Source: Platanthera guangdongensis (taxonomy: Eukaryota; Streptophyta; Magnoliopsida; Asparagales; Orchidaceae). From it: a DNA stretch of 64,000 bases. Both the position numbers and the translations under genes were made by a program. The notes beneath the pieces were generated by a model, which did not search any database, was not told the origin of the DNA, and saw only the letters and a program-made list of their open reading frames with translations. Below are positions 45,625-58,017 of this stretch, in pieces. Numbering within the stretch: the stretch's first letter is position 1; every line of letters starts with the position of its first letter. The DNA is taken from assembly GCA_039583875.1 (NCBI GenBank), contig CM077165.1:78046757-78110756 (forward strand), in the 5' to 3' direction.

Positions 45625-47851
45625 TGTAACACCCGAAGTCAAGCGGATCAATTTGAGCAAAATCGGGTTCAGGCCTGGGTGACACGGCCTGGACACGGGC
45701 GTGTCCCAGGGCGTGTCAGGCTTGGGTAGTGTCGAGTCGTGAAGTTGATGAAATTTGGAGTCGACACAGCGGACACGGCCTGCGACACGGGGCGTGTCGC
45801 AGGGCGTGTCGGGGACGTGTCGACGATCGGCCTAGATGTCGACGAATTTCTCGACGATCGTCGAGTGTCGAGTGTCGAGTGAGGACACGGCCTGTGACAC
45901 GGGCGTGTCACAGGAGTGTCAGTGGTCGTCGACTTAACTCGACGTTTCAAGCTAGGGCGTGTTTTTGGGACATGGGTGTGTCCAGGTGCACACGGCCAGG
46001 AACACGGGCGTGTGCCAGGCCGTGTGAAGTCTCAGGTTGTTTTGGATTATTTTCGTTGAGGTACACGGCCTCAGACACGGGCGTGTCGGAGGGCATGTCG
46101 GGTACACGGCACGTGTCACGGGCGTGTCCCATGGCCGTGTACTGTTGGTTTTGAGTTGGTTGACTGCCGCTTAGGGGTCACGGCCTGTGACACGGGCGTG
46201 TCACAGGGCGTGTCAGACGTGTTTTAGCTTTTCTGGCCAAATCTGAGCCGTTTGTTTCCCTCTTTCTGGATCCAATGGTTGGGCTCTGTCCAGGTGTTGT
46301 GAAGGCGAGAAAAAGGGGATTTAAACCCTCTTTTCTCTCTTCTCTTCTTCATCTTTTTTTCAAGAGAGAGAGGAGAAAGGCCTAAGGGAGAGAGAAGGGA
46401 GGAGTCTACCAGCTGCTGTAGGAGCTGCGGAGTGCGGAGCGAAGATCCGAGAGCGGATTCGTGAAGCGGAGCCGAGGCGGTGATTTCCATCCGGCTACTT
46501 CATGGCGCCGAAGCGGTCTTCAAGGGTAACGATCTCCTTCTTGGACATCGAAGTCCTTCCTTTTGCATGTGCTTGGAATCCTCCACCAAGAGGTGGATTT
46601 GCGGAAGTGATTCCTTTGTTGAGTCTGCATCTAGAGCCGGAATTATGGAGTACGGCATAAGCATGCTGTGTGAAGCCCATCTGGACCGGTAGTCTGGATT
46701 GGTGATGTTTATGGGTAAACTGGAGAAGACTCCGTGGATTTGATGAGATGCAAATGGTTTTCTCTTGTGATGAATGTATGGATGTGATGCTGTTTGTGAG
46801 GAGGCTTTGGCAAAGCTCCTGGTTGTGATATGATCAATTGGTAGCACGCCTGGGGAGCTCGTGATAAACCCGGCCTGTTACACCACTAGGGTGGGTTGAT
46901 CTAGTTAGTTAGAGGGGTCGATTGGTGGCAATGCTTGTGGAGCCGAGTTAAACCCGGGTTACTGCACCACATAGTGTGGGTCGATCGGATTAGGAGAGGG
47001 GTCGATGGGTAGACATTGCCTTGGGAGCTTGGATAAACCCAGCGTGCTACACCACAGGTTGTGGGTCGACCTACTCTGGTTGTTGCTGTGAGGTTGTACC
47101 TCTGTGTGGTTTGGGCGGGATGTCGCCAGCTTGCGAGACTGGTGGACTAGGGCCGGTCAACCAACAAGTTAACACCTTGGATCAGCGGTGTATGACTGGT
47201 GGATTCCGGTACGCCAAGAAGGTGCCCTGAGTGCTCGGAACGTCTGGTGGATTCCAGCATGTTGTGATGTCGTGTGTTTGCTAGTGGGATAAAGGAACTG
47301 ATATACATATACTGTTGGATGATGCTTGATGATATTTGATGAGCACTGTATATAGGGAAGGAACCACTACCCCGGGTAGGGGGTAGGGTCGTTATAATGG
47401 GTCAGCCAAATGCTGACCATTACTTGTTTTCTGGTTTGGCTTGGATGTGGAATTGCAGGGTTGCAGCTTGAACTGAATAAGCGAATGGCTAGCTTGATGA
47501 GGCCTTGAAGGCCATGCGAAGAGTTGTGTTTGGATTCATGTGTGGCCGGCCTGCGTGCCGATGTACGAAATGATTATTGTGTAAAAGAGGAACTTGTAAG
47601 GCCATAAGGCCAGTGTGTGTGGGTTGTATACATTCCTGTGTTTGTTATATATAAATGTGATCTTTATATATGGGTGGACATTCTGATTTGAGTTCATGCT
47701 AACATAAAATATGCTGCGCTAGAATGGAATGAGTTAAGGATTCGCATAGATTTGGATTTCCACACGTAATTCCTTCGCTTGTCTGTGATATATGGCGTGG
47801 GGCCCCGGCCGGACCCACCGTTATATGTCAAGGACAGGTGGGGGCGTTACA
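45625..47851 (+). repeat. gypsy-4 5' LTR
   Basis: 2227 bp, TGTAACACCC to GGCGTTACA. CACGGGCGTG hairpins occupy 45680-46225. About 85-bp tandem units around the motif GATAAACCCGG occur at 46835-47080. It matches 49455-51681 closely with small indels. Confidence 0.93.
46835..47080 (+). repeat. About 85-bp tandem repeat in the gypsy-4 LTR
   Basis: Three degenerate units share a GGTAGC- or GTGGCA-type start, CTGGGGAGC, TAAACCCGG, a CACCAC core and GTGGGTCGA or GTGGGTTGA. The same units lie at 50675-50915 in the other LTR. Confidence 0.75.
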
Positions 47852-47854
47852 AAG

Positions 47855-47868
47855 TGGTATCAGAGCCA
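47855..47868 (+). promoter_or_regulatory. gypsy-4 primer-binding site
   Basis: TGGTATCAGAGCCA, the standard initiator-Met tRNA type site, three bases after the 5' LTR end. Confidence 0.9.
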
Positions 47869-48017
47869 GGTTTAGATTGTTTGGGAGGAGAGAACAAAAT
47901 GAACTCATGAATGTCCACTAGGAATGTATGTCATGCACAAGATGTGGTGTGAGTGTGTAGTCAATGTAGCAGTACCGTTATGATTGGAAGTATTAATGGT
48001 GTTCTGTACATTGATAG

Positions 48018-49158
48018 GTGGCGAGGGATGGAGCTGGGCCGTCTGAGCCCCAGCGGTCTGATGAGAGTGCTGCACCCGTTGGAGTGTCTATGCCTCCCTC
48101 GGCAGAAGCCATACGGGTGGTGACGGAGACATTGCTTGCAGTGTTACAAGCACAGCTACTGGACAGGCAAGACCTGGTGCAAGGCAAGAGCATGCTGCCG
48201 TTGGTGGTGGAAGAGCAAGCACGTGACGACTCCTTGACACATTTTATGCACTTCATCCACCGACGTTTGGTGGAGCGCTTTCCCCAACGCAGGCAGAAGA
48301 TTGGTTGGCAAGGGTCAAAGGATTCTCACTGCAATCAGGACGGTCGAGGAACAGAAAGTATTGTTGGCCACTTTTCTGTTGGAAGGTGATGCGAGATTAT
48401 GTGGGATGAAATTGAAGTACATCACTTGGCAGGTCGAGGTTAAACTGACGTTTCCATGGAAGAATTCTCCCAAATATTTTTAGCCAAGTATGTGCCGGTG
48501 TCACAGAGGATTGCGATGGAAAATGAGTTCTCCGTTTGGTGCAAGGTGAGCAAGATATTGATACTACCTGCATGAGTTTACAAGATTGGGGAGATATGCG
48601 GGATCTACCTTTGCGGAGGAAGCACGAAAGACAATCGGTTTTATGAAGGCTTGCGGGATGAATTGAGATTGGCACTCCCGAGTTCAGTGAGCCAAGGCTT
48701 TCAAGCATTGGTCGATACAGCTCGTGCCTTGGAAAAAATATGAAGCGAGTACAAGCGAATAAGCGACTGGCAGTTGAAAAGTCAGCGTTTAAAGTGTTGC
48801 AGTTGGATCAATCGGAGTTTCGACAACAAGAGAAGAAAAGATTTAGGCCGGCAGAATCAGCTCCGTCGACTATTTCTTCGGGGGCGACTATGGGTCAGGA
48901 CGTGTGGATACACGTATATGCTATAAATGCGGGCAGCAAGGACATATAGCAAAATTCTGTCGGAATCCCTTCAGGAGTGAGAAAAAGATCGGTGCGTCAT
49001 ATGAAGAAAAGGGAAAAGCAAGTGGCCGAGTCATCTGCACCCGGACGCAACCTCGCTTGCACGCGATGGAAGTGCAAGAGCCGCAAAGCTCAGTTGGTGA
49101 AATTCAGCTCGGGTGTTTAATTTGTCGCTTAATCGCGAATTTCAAAATTGGGAGGTGA
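48018..49158 (+). pseudogene. gypsy-4 gag, frameshifted
   Basis: Starts with an Ala/Pro/Glu-rich segment (EAIRVVTETLLAVLQAQ) in the open stretch 48018-48389. The capsid-like core (about 48250-48700; EEQKVLLATFLLEGDARL is readable at 48350-48400) is broken by several frame changes. A complete CCHC knuckle, CYKCGQQGHIAKFC, is at 48919-48960. The frame ends at 49158 with no recognisable gag/protease junction or intron donor. As the only protein of the element it would be the part supplied in trans or used for packaging, if intact. Confidence 0.72.
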
Positions 49159-49436
49159 GCGGAGGTGAAACATGAATTACTTCTCTTGGATGTTCTGTTA
49201 TATGTAAACGATGCTTATATATGAGGAATAAAATCGTGTTTGGTGCACTTGTGATTGTGAGGAGATAAATCATTTATGTTTTTTGTTTTGAGGTCTTCTG
49301 TGGCTGCATGTGCACAAGTGGAAGTTAGGGATGTTTGTTTGTGTTGTATGTTGTTAGTTTGTGCGAAGGCTTGGGGTGTAAGCTTTGCTGATGTTGTGGT
49401 TGATTTGAGTCAAATTTCGAGGACGAAATTATTTGA
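49159..49436 (+). other. Non-coding remnant after gypsy-4 gag
   Basis: T-rich DNA with no pol motif. The last 50 bases hold the CGAGGACGAAATT sequence that usually follows pol in Tekay-type elements, marking the right side of the pol deletion. Confidence 0.7.
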
Positions 49437-49454
49437 AGGGGGGGGGGGGAGGAT
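49437..49454 (+). promoter_or_regulatory. gypsy-4 polypurine tract
   Basis: A run of G followed by AGGAT abuts the 3' LTR start TGTAACACC. Confidence 0.88.
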
Positions 49455-51681
49455 TGTAACACCCCGAAGTCAAGCGGATCAATTTGAGCAAAATCGGGTT
49501 CAGGCCTGGGTGACATGGCCTGGGACACGGGCGTGTCCCAGGGCGTGTCAGGCCTGGGTAGTGTCGAGTCGTGAAGTCGACGAAATTTGGAGTCGACACA
49601 GCGGACACGGCCCGCGACACGGGCGTGTCGTAGGGCGTATCGGGGCCGTGTCGACGATTGGCTTGGATGTCGACGAATTTTCTCGACGATCGTCGAGTGT
49701 CGAGTGTCGAGTGAGGACACGGCCTGTGATACAGGCGTGTCACAGGGCGCGTGTCAGTGGTCGTCGACCTCAACTCGACGTTTCGAGCTAGGGCGTGTTT
49801 GTGGGACACGGTGTGTCCAGGTGCACACGGCAAGGAACACGGGCGTGGCCAGGCCGTGTGAAGTCTCGGGTTGTTTTGGGATTATTTTCGTTGAGGTACA
49901 CGGCCTCAGACACGGGCGTGTTGTGAGGGCGTGTCGGGTACACGGCACGTGTCACGGGCGTGTCCCATGGCCGTGTAGTGTTGGTTTTGAGTCGGTTGAC
50001 TGCCGCTTAGGGGGACACGGCCTGTGACACGGGCGTGTCACAGGGCGTGTCTAGGCCGTGTTTTAGCTTTTCTGGCCAAATCTGAGTCGTTTGTTTCCCT
50101 CTTTCTGGATCCAATGGTTGGGCTTTGTCCAGGTGTTGTGAAGGCGAGAAAAAGGGGATTTAAACCCTCTTTTCTCTTCTTCTTCTTCTTCATCTTTTTT
50201 CCAAGAGAGAAGGAGAAAGGCCTAAGGGAGAGAGAAGGGAGGAGTCTACCAGCTGCTGTAGGAGCTGCGGAGTGCGGAGCGAAGATCCGAGAGCGGATTC
50301 GTGAAGGCTGAGCCGAGGCGGTGATTTCCATCCGGCTACTTCATGGCGCCGAAGCGGTCTTCAAGGGTAACGATCTCCTTCTTGGACATCGAAGTCCTTC
50401 CTTTTTGCATGTGCTTGGAATCCTCCACCAAGAGGTGATTTGCGGAAGTGATTCCTTTGTTGAGTCTGCATCTAGAGCCGGAATTATGGAGTACGACATA
50501 AGCATGCTGTGTGAAGCCCATCTGGACCGGTAGTCTGGATTGTGATGTTCATGGGTAAACCGGAGAAGACTCCGTGGATTTGATGAGATGCAAATGGTTT
50601 TCTCTTGTAATGAATGTATGGATGTGATGCTGTTTGTGAGGAGGCTTTGGCAAAGCTCCTGGTTGTGATATGATCAATTGGTAGCATGCCTGGGGAGCTC
50701 GTGATAAACCCGGCCTGTTACACCACTAGGGTGGGTTGATCTAGTTAGTTAGAGGGTCGATTGGTGGCAATGCTTGGGGAGCCGAGTTAAACCCGGGTTG
50801 CTGCACCACATAGTGTGGGTCGATCGGATTAGGAGGGGGGTCGATGGGTAGCATTGCCTGGGGAGCTTGGATAAACCCGGCGTGCTACACCACAGGTGTG
50901 GGTCGACCTACTCTGGTTGTTGCTGTGAGGTTGCACCTCTGTGTGGTTTGGGCGGGATGTCGCCAGCTTGCGAGACTGGTGGACTAGGGCCGGTCAACCA
51001 ACAAGTTAACACCTCGGATCAGCGGTGTATGACTGGTGGATTCCGGTACGCCAAGAAGGTGCCCTGAGTGCACGGAACGTCTGGTGGATTCCAGCGTTTG
51101 TGATGTCGTGTGTTTGCTAGTGGGATAAAGGAACTGATATACATATATGTTGGATGATGCTTGGTGATATTTGATGAGCACTGTATACATGGAAGGAACC
51201 ACTACCCCGGGTAGGGGGTAGGTCGTTATAATGGGTCAACCAAATGCTGGCGTTACTTGGTTTTCTGGTTTGGCGATGTGGAATTGCAGGTGTTGCAGCT
51301 TGAACTGAATAAGCGAATGGCTAGCTGATGAGGCCCTTGAAGGCCATGCGAAGAGTTGTGTTTGGATTTCATGTGTGGCGGCCTGCGTGCCGATGTACGA
51401 AATGATTGTTGTGTAAAAGAGGAACTTGTAAGGCCATAAGGCCAGTGTGTGTGGGTTGTATACATTCCTGGTGTTGTTATATATAAATGTGATCTTTATA
51501 TATGGGTGGACATTCTGGTTTGAGTTCATGCTAACATAAAATATGCTGCGCTAGAATGGAATGAGTTAAGGATTACATAGATTTTGATTCCACACGTGAT
51601 TCCTTCGCTTGTCTGTGATATATGGCGTGGGGCCCCGGCGGACCCACCGTTATATGTCAAGTGACAGGTGGGGGCGTTACA
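49455..51681 (+). repeat. gypsy-4 3' LTR
   Basis: 2227 bp. Hairpins with perfect 11-base arms are at 49519-49542 (arm CCTGGGACACG) and 50021-50044 (arm CCTGTGACACG), each with a GG loop. Ends GGCGTTACA and is followed by TGATT. Confidence 0.93.
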
Positions 51682-51686
51682 TGATT

Positions 51687-52798
51687 CTCCCTCAACACTT
51701 GCAAGACACTCTCAAGTAGGTCTCATGCTCCCCTTCCGATTTGGAATACACCAAGATGTCATCAATGAAGACAACCACAAAAGAATCCAAGTATTCCCGA
51801 AATACTTGATTCATAAGATCCATGAACACAGATGGTGCGTTCGTCAGCCCGAACGCATCACCGTAAACTCAAAGTGTCCATACCTTGTACAAAGGCAGTC
51901 TTGGGGATGTCCTCGTCCCGAATTCACAACTGATAATAGCCTGACTTTAAGTACAATTTGAGTACACCACCGACCCTACCAACTGGTCGAACAAGTCGTC
52001 TATCCGAGGAATCAGATACTTATTCTTAACGGTCAATTTATTCAGCTCTCGGTAGTCTATGCACACCGCATACTACCGTCTTTCTTCTTTACAAACAACA
52101 CCGGCGCGCTCTACGGCGAAGAAGTGGGTCTGATATACCCTTGCTCCAACAGTTCTTGTAGCTGTACTTTGGGTTCAGGAAACTCCTTTGGTGCCATCCT
52201 AAATGGGGGACGTGACACCGGCCTAGCCTCCAGCACTAACTCGATCGAGAAATCGATCTCCGCCGCGGAGGCGCTCCAGGAAGTTCATCCGGAAATACAT
52301 CCTTGAACTCTGCCACTACGGGTACTTCCTCAATAGATAGCTCTGAGAGACGAACCTCCAATAACGCAACAAGCGCTACACCACCCCGGTTAACCGCCCA
52401 CATCAATTGCATTGCCGAAATCAGGGAATAGGCCACTCCACAAAGGCCCTCAAATTTGACCTCCGCCTTCCCTTTGTTCTTTAGAGTCACTGCCTTAGAT
52501 AGACAATCAATACTGGCGCGCTGCTCTGCAAGCCAGTCCATGCACAAAATGACATTGAACTCAACCAATGGAAAAATCACTGCTACCAAAACGAAGTCAA
52601 CTCCGTCCAGCTCCCAACAGATGCGCCCTTTGGCCGCGGTGGTCATGGATGACTCATTAGGCATGCGCACTTTCAACTCCGCGTCCGCCGAGAACGACTC
52701 AACTCCTATTCTCCGGATGAAGCTCTCCGCGAGAAAGGAGTGCGATGCTCCCGTATCGAACAATACCCTAGCGGGGTATCCAGAAACTAATACGAAGC
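51687..52798 (-). pseudogene. gypsy-2 pol, proximal part (protease, first half of RT)
   Basis: Protease with DTGASHSF at about 52735-52770, then the linker to RT ([19 protein letters not shown]) and the RT start, shifted near 52260. The TGA seen at 8794 in gypsy-1 is present here too (near 51928). The catalytic FIDD box near 51755 is open, unlike in gypsy-1. The frame then meets gypsy-4. Confidence 0.85.
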
Positions 52799-52871
52799 CT
52801 ACAATATAGACATCACACAAAAAGGTCTAAAAGTATGAAGCACAAAGTTTAAACTTAAATGTTATTCATAC
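52799..52871 (-). other. Candidate 73-bp intron between gag and protease (gypsy-2)
   Basis: Same position, ends and length as 9672-9744: donor CAG then GTATGA, acceptor ATTGTAG then GC, in-frame TAA shortly after the donor. The body differs from copy A at only a few bases. Confidence 0.68.
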
Positions 52872-54073
52872 CTGTCACCATATCGGTTTGGTGGATCACT
52901 TCCTGCTGTCCAAGGTTGTAGGCCTTGGTTGCACCGGTGGAACCGAGAAGCGCTTGACTCCGCCATCTTCCCTTTCTCCGCGGCACTGGGGCCGGAGCGT
53001 ACAGTCTGCTCCTGCCTTGCCTCTTGCTCCGCTCCTCCTTGAGGACAAACACGAGTTATGTGCCCCACCATACAGCAGTTGTAGCACGTTGGCAGTCCCC
53101 TAGAGTGAGAACCTCCAGGCGTCCACTTACTCTTTTCACCGGATCTGGAAGTGTGAGGCTTCTTCCTCCACCTACTCCCTTCAGACTTTCCCTGAGACTG
53201 GGGAGGCTTCCCTTCCCCTTACTTGGGAGTGAAACCCTTACGATGGTGGGTTCGCTCCAGATCACTCTCTAATATCCTGGCAGCCTCAACTAACTCATTG
53301 AAACCAGCTCTCTTCATGGAAATGAGGGGTTGCCTCAGATTCTCCCTCAGCCCCTGATAGAAGAGATTATCCCTCTCTACATCATCTGTCATCGTCGTTC
53401 CCGCGTAACGACCCAAACGGGTGAACTCCTGCACATACCCGTCCACCATCTTGTCTCACTGCATTAAGTGCAGAAACTGCCTCTAAAGTGCCAACCGTGT
53501 AGAAACTGGAATGTACCTCTTTAGAAACGCATCCCCAAATTCCTCCATCGACGAGGTGCGTCCAGGGAACTGGCGACCGCTATGGCTCACCGACCACAAC
53601 TTGGCGTCTCCTTCCAACATGAATGCCGCGTACTCAGATTTATTTTCTTCTGGCGTCTCTGCCGCCCTCAAAAGCTCTTGAATGCGAACCCACAAATCCT
53701 CCGCATCCGTTGGCGTACCAACTCCCTTGAACGACGGGGGATGGAAGCTCAGGAAAAACTTCATGCCCCGGTCTCCATGTCCGACAACCACCCTTTCCGC
53801 CAAATGCTCCACTCGCCTGACTTCTCTGCCTGGCACGACCGTCGCCGTATCCGGTGCAGCAGGGGTTGCTACCTAAGCTGCCGCTGCAGCTTAGGCTGCC
53901 ACCATTGCTTCTGCAAGCATGCGGCAGAAATCGGCCGGGTTTACACCCGTGCCTAAAAGACCTGGAGCAGTGGCACTGCTCGCCGAGAGTTCTTCTCTTG
54001 CTCTCGACGTTCCCGCCTCATTGCTTGCACTCTTCAAGAAAACAAGAAACATGGAATCAGTCTCTAAACTCAA
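52872..54073 (-). pseudogene. gypsy-2 gag, broken
   Basis: Pieces at 53891-54073, 53483-53836, 53219-53449 and 52855-53052. The knuckle reads CYNCCMVGHITRVC, still CCHC but with a changed GK pair. It shares the TAA at 53219-53221 with gypsy-1 and has extra stops of its own (for example within 53840-53895). Confidence 0.83.
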
Positions 54074-54155
54074 GACTTAAACATAAGGACACACATGGTC
54101 CCGCGTTACTCTTATGTGGATAACTTCTTTACGCATTGACCTTGAATCTAACCTT

Positions 54156-54167
54156 GCTTTGATACCA
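54156..54167 (-). promoter_or_regulatory. gypsy-2 primer-binding site
   Basis: TGGTATCAAAGC on the - strand, three bases after the LTR end, identical to that of gypsy-1. Confidence 0.85.
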
Positions 54168-54170
54168 AAC

Positions 54171-56740
54171 TGTAACACCTCCCCTGTAATGACCGTATAA
54201 TATGGGTCCGGCAGGGGCCCCACAATATACGGACGCCACAGCTTTAGTATTATAAGATGATATAACTACCTACACTCAAAACTCTTTGCACAGCACAGCG
54301 GAAATACAAACAAGACTAGAAGTTATCCACCACTATAAGAGTAATAAAAAGATGGCTTTATGGCCTTACAACATAAGAGAGTTCAAACTCAATTAATACA
54401 ACAGTCATGAAAGTGCACAAGCACTCCTAGTCTACCTCGGCATGCAAGCTGGACAACATGAGCATCAAAACATACAATGCCATAATGAGTAGAGCTACTA
54501 CAAAAGTTAACACTCCATGAGGCTTAGGCCTTTCTGTCCTGCGAGCTAGCTCCTACTTGCGATCCTTGCCCTGTAAAAATTATTAGTAACGTGGGTCAGC
54601 AAAGGCTGACCTCAAACTGTGTAACCAACACATCTCCTCTCGGCCGCCCCTAACGGACCCCGGTGAACCCTCCAACCTGCAAGTCAGCACTTCGTATGCG
54701 ATATATATATATATAGAAATAAGAAGTGCATTAAGAACAAGCTTGGATGTCTCAAACATCATACACGTTCTCTACGAGTTGAGCATATTATATAAAAAGG
54801 GCCTACTTATGCAACATGTATGCTACCACCCGGGTTTCACCCAAGGCCTATAGCGTATGCATCTAGCAAAACATCACATCAATTGGGTACTCATCATTTC
54901 CCCATTGGCATAAAGCCGCAAACAAAAAGGGAGACACAATCCCCCCAACGGCGCACAAGCCTCCACATGGAACTCTTGCCTAGGCCCCACCGGCTCAATG
55001 TCTTAGACCCGGGCTTGCCTGCAAGCTCTGACATCTCATGTCAGGATTCTAACAAACACAAACTGACCGATTCTAAGAAGCCTTGCTGGACCCCACCCGC
55101 TCATGGCCTCATTGCCCGGGCTTGCCCCCATGCTTGGCATTCTCGTCAGTCTCACAGTAGGGGACTAGTCTCGCCGGGACACTCTCCACACATGACGTGT
55201 ACGTCACGGGATAGCCAGCCGACCACAAAGACACAGCCATGCCTTGGCACAACACAAACCAAGACAAAATCCACCCTAGTCCCTCATTTGTACTGCAGTG
55301 TTCCCGTGCACCAAGGAAACCATCTTCCACTCATGCGGAGCTAACCTTGTACACCAAGGAAACCATCTACCGCCATTGAGGAGCTAACCTTGTCCGGTTC
55401 TGACTACATGTACCCACTCGAGAAAAAAGGTAAAACATCACCACATCGCAAACGACATCTTGCCGCAACGGAATCTCTACGAATCCTTAAAGTTCGTATG
55501 CAACATCACCGAGTCGGACTAACGGTCGCGATTACGGCTTCACCCACCATGCCTAATCCACTAACGGAGAGGATCTCTAATGCAAAACATGCCGGGGACG
55601 GACTCAATTGACCCGGAGGTTCCTCTTGAACCTTGGCGACCGAAACCCCTCTCATTTGAGTGTTTGGTGCCCAAAACTAGAAAAGAAAAATGATGCTAAG
55701 AAATGCATCCTAAAAACGAGAGGAGACGTGTCGTTACCTTTCGACTCCTCTTCCTAGCCATGGAAAAATAGCCGGATGAAAACCTTCGCAAAGCTCTAGC
55801 CTCCACGGATCTGGACTCGGCTCGCGATTTGGAGCACCGAAGCCTCTCCTACAGCCCAAACCCTACTTCACCTTCTTCCTTGCTCTCCCTTCTCTCTAGA
55901 ATTTAGTAAGAGAAAGCTTGGAGAAGAATGAGGGTTTCCAACCCTATTCTCGGACTTAACTCCCCAAGAGCAGTCCTGGACCATTAGATCCCAAAATAAG
56001 GGAAAGAATGTCCACGATCCGTCTGAAAAATAAAACACCTGGGCCGAACACGACCTGGCACACGCCCTTGTACAGGGCCGTGTCCCCCATTCGCCGTCTC
56101 AAATCGACGTGCCTAGAACAACACACGGGCATCCGACACGCCCGTGTTCGACCTGACACGCCCGTGTCCCGACTGACATGGCCGTGTGCCTCCATCGACA
56201 CAGCCCCGAAAACAACCCGAGAAGGACACGGCCTGGGACACGCCCGTGTCCCAAGCCGTGTGCGAAGTCTCGACACTTGTCGACTGCCTTTGTGTCGACA
56301 TCGCGGAAAAACGTCGAGCGAAGATCGTCGACCAAGTGGGACACGCCCGTGTCACAGGCCGTGTGCCCCTGTCTCGACACTCGACACTCGTCGAGTGGAC
56401 TTCATCAAGAGAAGTCTCGACACTCGACTGACACGGCCTTGGACACGCCCCTGTCCTAGGCCATGTGCCTTGTCTCGAAACATCGTCGAGCGAAAATATC
56501 GACACCCCGGGCCGGTTGTCAACACGGGCTCGACACACCCTGAGACACACCCGTGTCTCAGGACGTGTGCCCAGTCTCGACACTCGTCGAGCGAAAAATG
56601 TCGACTAAGAGGCCAAGTCGTCGACTCCAGCCTGACATGCCCTGGGACACGCCCGTGTCCCAGGCCGTGTGCCCCCTACCAGAAACCAAAATTGGCCAGA
56701 AAATGCTGGTCGATCCCCTCTCAAATTTTGGGGTGTTACA
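54171..56740 (-). repeat. gypsy-2 5' LTR
   Basis: 2570 bp, TG/CA ends, followed by TAGCT. Hairpin cluster at about 56045-56680. A 174-codon + strand frame (54820-55344) has antisense counterparts in the other three LTR copies and is not taken as a gene. Confidence 0.93.
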
Positions 56741-56745
56741 TAGCT

Positions 56746-57653
56746 CCACATCATATAGTCATCATCTTCAACATGTAGGAGAACGCCGTCGCCGTCACTG
56801 TCATCATCTTCAACTTTAACATGTTGGGGGTTGCTGCCATCAGATCTCATCTCATGACCCATTCTCCTTGGCCCTTAACCGAGAGTTTTACAATAACCTT
56901 TGGGATCCTGATCAGACGTACCTAGGTGGGAGTGTGCAGTCCTACATTGGGACGGACATAGTTACTCTTCTCCACTCGGATCTCGAGAGGAGGTATGTAT
57001 GGTTTCCCAACTTACCACACCTAGAAATCGTGGAGTCCTTTTGGACAAGCCGAGACTAGAGAGAGATCAATGAGGTTCTCCATGGTGTGGAGAACTGCCG
57101 AGACATCTTTACCACCATGGACACGCTTACCTCAGACGCCCGCATAATTCAGAATATTCTCCGTCACTCCCTCATGTTCAAGGTCGGGGACACTAAGAAA
57201 GACACGACCCAGCTCTCAATGGTGACCTACTACATCCTGGAGGGAAAACTATTCAGTATCGCGGATCTTATCCTCTCTATGATGCGGTACACTTTTCGCC
57301 TCAAGTCCCTTGATCGCTAGTGGATAAACACGCTGCCTTTGGGTGGTGTGATCGAAAGCGTGCACATGGAGAAGTATCCCGCCATCGATTGGCAGGCGTA
57401 TCTGATTGATAGCTGCCCTCTGGTCTACAAGGTGGGTGAGATTCCTATTACTTCACTTGTGCGGCCATCTGCAGCGCTGCCACCATTGCCCGGTACAGGA
57501 TCCCTTTAGGAGACTAGTCCGAACATTTACAGCATGGTGGAGGCTCAGGGCGAGGAGATCAGGAGGACTACAAGAGAGGTAAAGGGAGTTAAGAAGATGA
57601 TAAAGAAAATCATGACCAAGCTGAACATTTCTCCTCAATCTTCCGATGACTAG
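56746..57653 (+). pseudogene. Athila-like ORF1 remnant, uninterrupted (copy B)
   Basis: Frames at 56868-57059 and 57087-57320, then continuing in the second frame past stops at 57318-57320 and near 57511 to GATGACTAG (57653). Same motifs as copy A (FYNNLW, YLGGSV, SMVTYYILEGKLF, LPLGGVIES, lysine-rich tail). The single TTCAC at 57452-57456 is the empty N1 site. Confidence 0.5.
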
Positions 57654-58017
57654 TTTGTTTTTTATTCTATTTTATTCTATTTTTATTTTGATGTATTAAA
57701 ACAGGTGGACTTTAAACATTGGAGGCAATTGGTTATCATGTGATATGTTCTGTGCTGCCACAATACTCGTTGTGATTCTCTGTTACTCTAATTAGTTTAG
57801 TGACATCGCCTTATCGTGCCAACTCAAAACATAAAACAACAAAAACAACACGTCCTGATCTAAAACATTTTTACATAAAGGAGGAAGAAATCAAAAGATA
57901 CCCTAGTAAGCGTATCATGAAGTAAGATATACTATAGTTCGTTTAGAACTTACTTCACACGTATAATGGATGTTATGAGATATGTGTTTTAGGTATCCAA
58001 GTGCGAAACGGTGGAAT
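57654..58017. other. Non-coding AT-rich stretch (copy B)
   Basis: Matches 20769-21132. At 58017 copy A departs because of the copia insertion, while copy B runs on into GATATCTTGGG. Confidence 0.8.

Larger units (their letters stand above)
45625..51681 (+). mobile_element. gypsy-4: gag-only non-autonomous gypsy element (TR-GAG-like)
   Basis: 6057 bp: LTRs 45625-47851 and 49455-51681 (both 2227 bp), primer site, 1.6 kb internal region with only a gag remnant, polypurine tract, TSD TGATT. No protease, RT or integrase motif is present. Just before the polypurine tract it keeps the AATTTCGAGGACGAAATT sequence that normally follows pol in this clade, so pol was lost by internal deletion. The design fits the TR-GAG class of non-autonomous plant elements. 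Confidence 0.88.
40781..56740 (-). mobile_element. gypsy-2: duplicate of gypsy-1, split by gypsy-4
   Basis: LTRs at 40781-43343 and 54171-56740, TSD TAGCT at 40776-40780 and 56741-56745. Internal parts are 43344-45624 and 51682-54170, with gypsy-4 between them inside the RT region. Same insertion site, same internal stop in gag and same intron as gypsy-1, so it is the copy-B counterpart and not an independent insertion. Confidence 0.92.
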
